A program made the translations under genes and the position numbers. Shown one piece after another: positions 63,817 through 64,000 of a stretch of 64,000 bases of DNA. The first letter of the stretch is position 1. Each line of letters starts with the position of its first letter. The notes under the pieces were generated by a model. The model searched no databases, was not told the origin of the DNA, and saw only the letters and a program-made list of their open reading frames with translations. Source of the DNA: Pseudomonas frederiksbergensis (GTDB lineage Bacteria > Pseudomonadota > Gammaproteobacteria > Pseudomonadales > Pseudomonadaceae); contig NZ_JAAUOE010000011.1 in assembly GCF_017114915.1 (NCBI RefSeq), positions 1 through 64,000 of the forward strand, written 5' to 3'.

Positions 63817-64000
63817 GTGACGGAGAAACCAGCCTTGGATTGGCACACCCTGCTTACCCGCGAACGCCTCGGAAAACCTGTGCACAGCCCGGAAGAACTC
63901 GGCCGCAGCCCTTTCCATAAAGACCACGACCGGATCATTTTCTCGGGCGCGTTTCGCCGTCTCGGGCGCAAGACCCAGGTCCATCCAGTCTCCAGCAACG
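63817..64000 (+). CDS. dgt: Deoxyguanosinetriphosphate triphosphohydrolase, 5' part only
   Basis: The first 61 codons of dgt, cut by the window edge. From GTG 63817 the protein reads [19 protein letters not shown] and then [27 protein letters not shown], the highly conserved N-terminus of dGTPase. The HD-domain metal ligands lie beyond the window. The enzyme hydrolyses dGTP to deoxyguanosine and triphosphate. An AAGGG lies about ten bases before the start. Confidence 0.9.
   Translation, partial: MTEKPALDWHTLLTRERLGKPVHSPEELGRSPFHKDHDRIIFSGAFRRLGRKTQVHPVSSN

Overview
The window looks like chromosome of a fluorescent Pseudomonas (P. fluorescens group). The grounds are the pyoverdine genes (pvdS, pvdL, pvdH, an MbtH-like gene), a complete fpvGHJKCDEF ferripyoverdine-reduction and import operon, an atu acyclic-terpene cluster, GC-rich codon use, and short REP/REPIN palindromes between genes. 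No rRNA, tRNA, prophage, insertion sequence or CRISPR array was seen.

Layout. 0-6.7 kb holds housekeeping genes: an RhtA exporter, a small lipoprotein, an aminopeptidase P, a cysteine desulfurase, a LysE exporter, a second lipoprotein and a VOC protein. 6.9-13.1 kb is the fpvGHJKCDEF operon, whose genes overlap or nearly touch. 13.2-14.9 kb carries the MbtH-like gene and pvdH on the minus strand, each behind a perfect PvdS-type box (TAAAT-N16-CGT). 15.0-22.2 kb carries a GNAT gene, the DsbS/DsbR two-component system, an AT-rich gene for a four-repeat hemopexin-like protein, and a dsbD / TlpA-like / dsbG operon. After an alpha/beta hydrolase, 23.3-36.3 kb is one giant NRPS gene, pvdL. It is divergent from pvdS, whose promoter carries a strong Fur box. 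Beyond pvdS is an AlcB/PvdYII-type acetyltransferase with its own perfect PvdS box.

38.5-48.1 kb has a solute-binding protein and then atuR divergent from atuABCDEF. Two inverted copies of an AtuR-type operator lie between them. atuB is reduced to 84 codons by what looks like an in-frame internal deletion, two REP elements interrupt the cluster, and atuG and atuH are not present. 48.1-64 kb is mixed: exonuclease, ppnP, MOSC protein, cheV, a NarX/NarL-type two-component pair, moeA-moaB divergent from mobA, small lipoprotein and hypothetical genes, an RluA pseudouridine synthase, a CPA2 antiporter, an ammonium transporter, a YqjD/YqjE/YqjK-like membrane trio, and the 5' end of dgt.

How it works together. 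Iron starvation should relieve Fur repression of pvdS. PvdS would then transcribe pvdH (diaminobutyrate supply), the MbtH-like gene, pvdL (acyl-Glu-D-Tyr-Dab precursor) and the acetyltransferase. The Fpv proteins would reduce ferripyoverdine in the periplasm and import the iron. DsbRS and the Dsb proteins would keep periplasmic thiols in balance, probably in response to copper. The least explained item is the hemopexin-like gene at 18.0-18.7 kb, which separates dsbR from the dsb operon.
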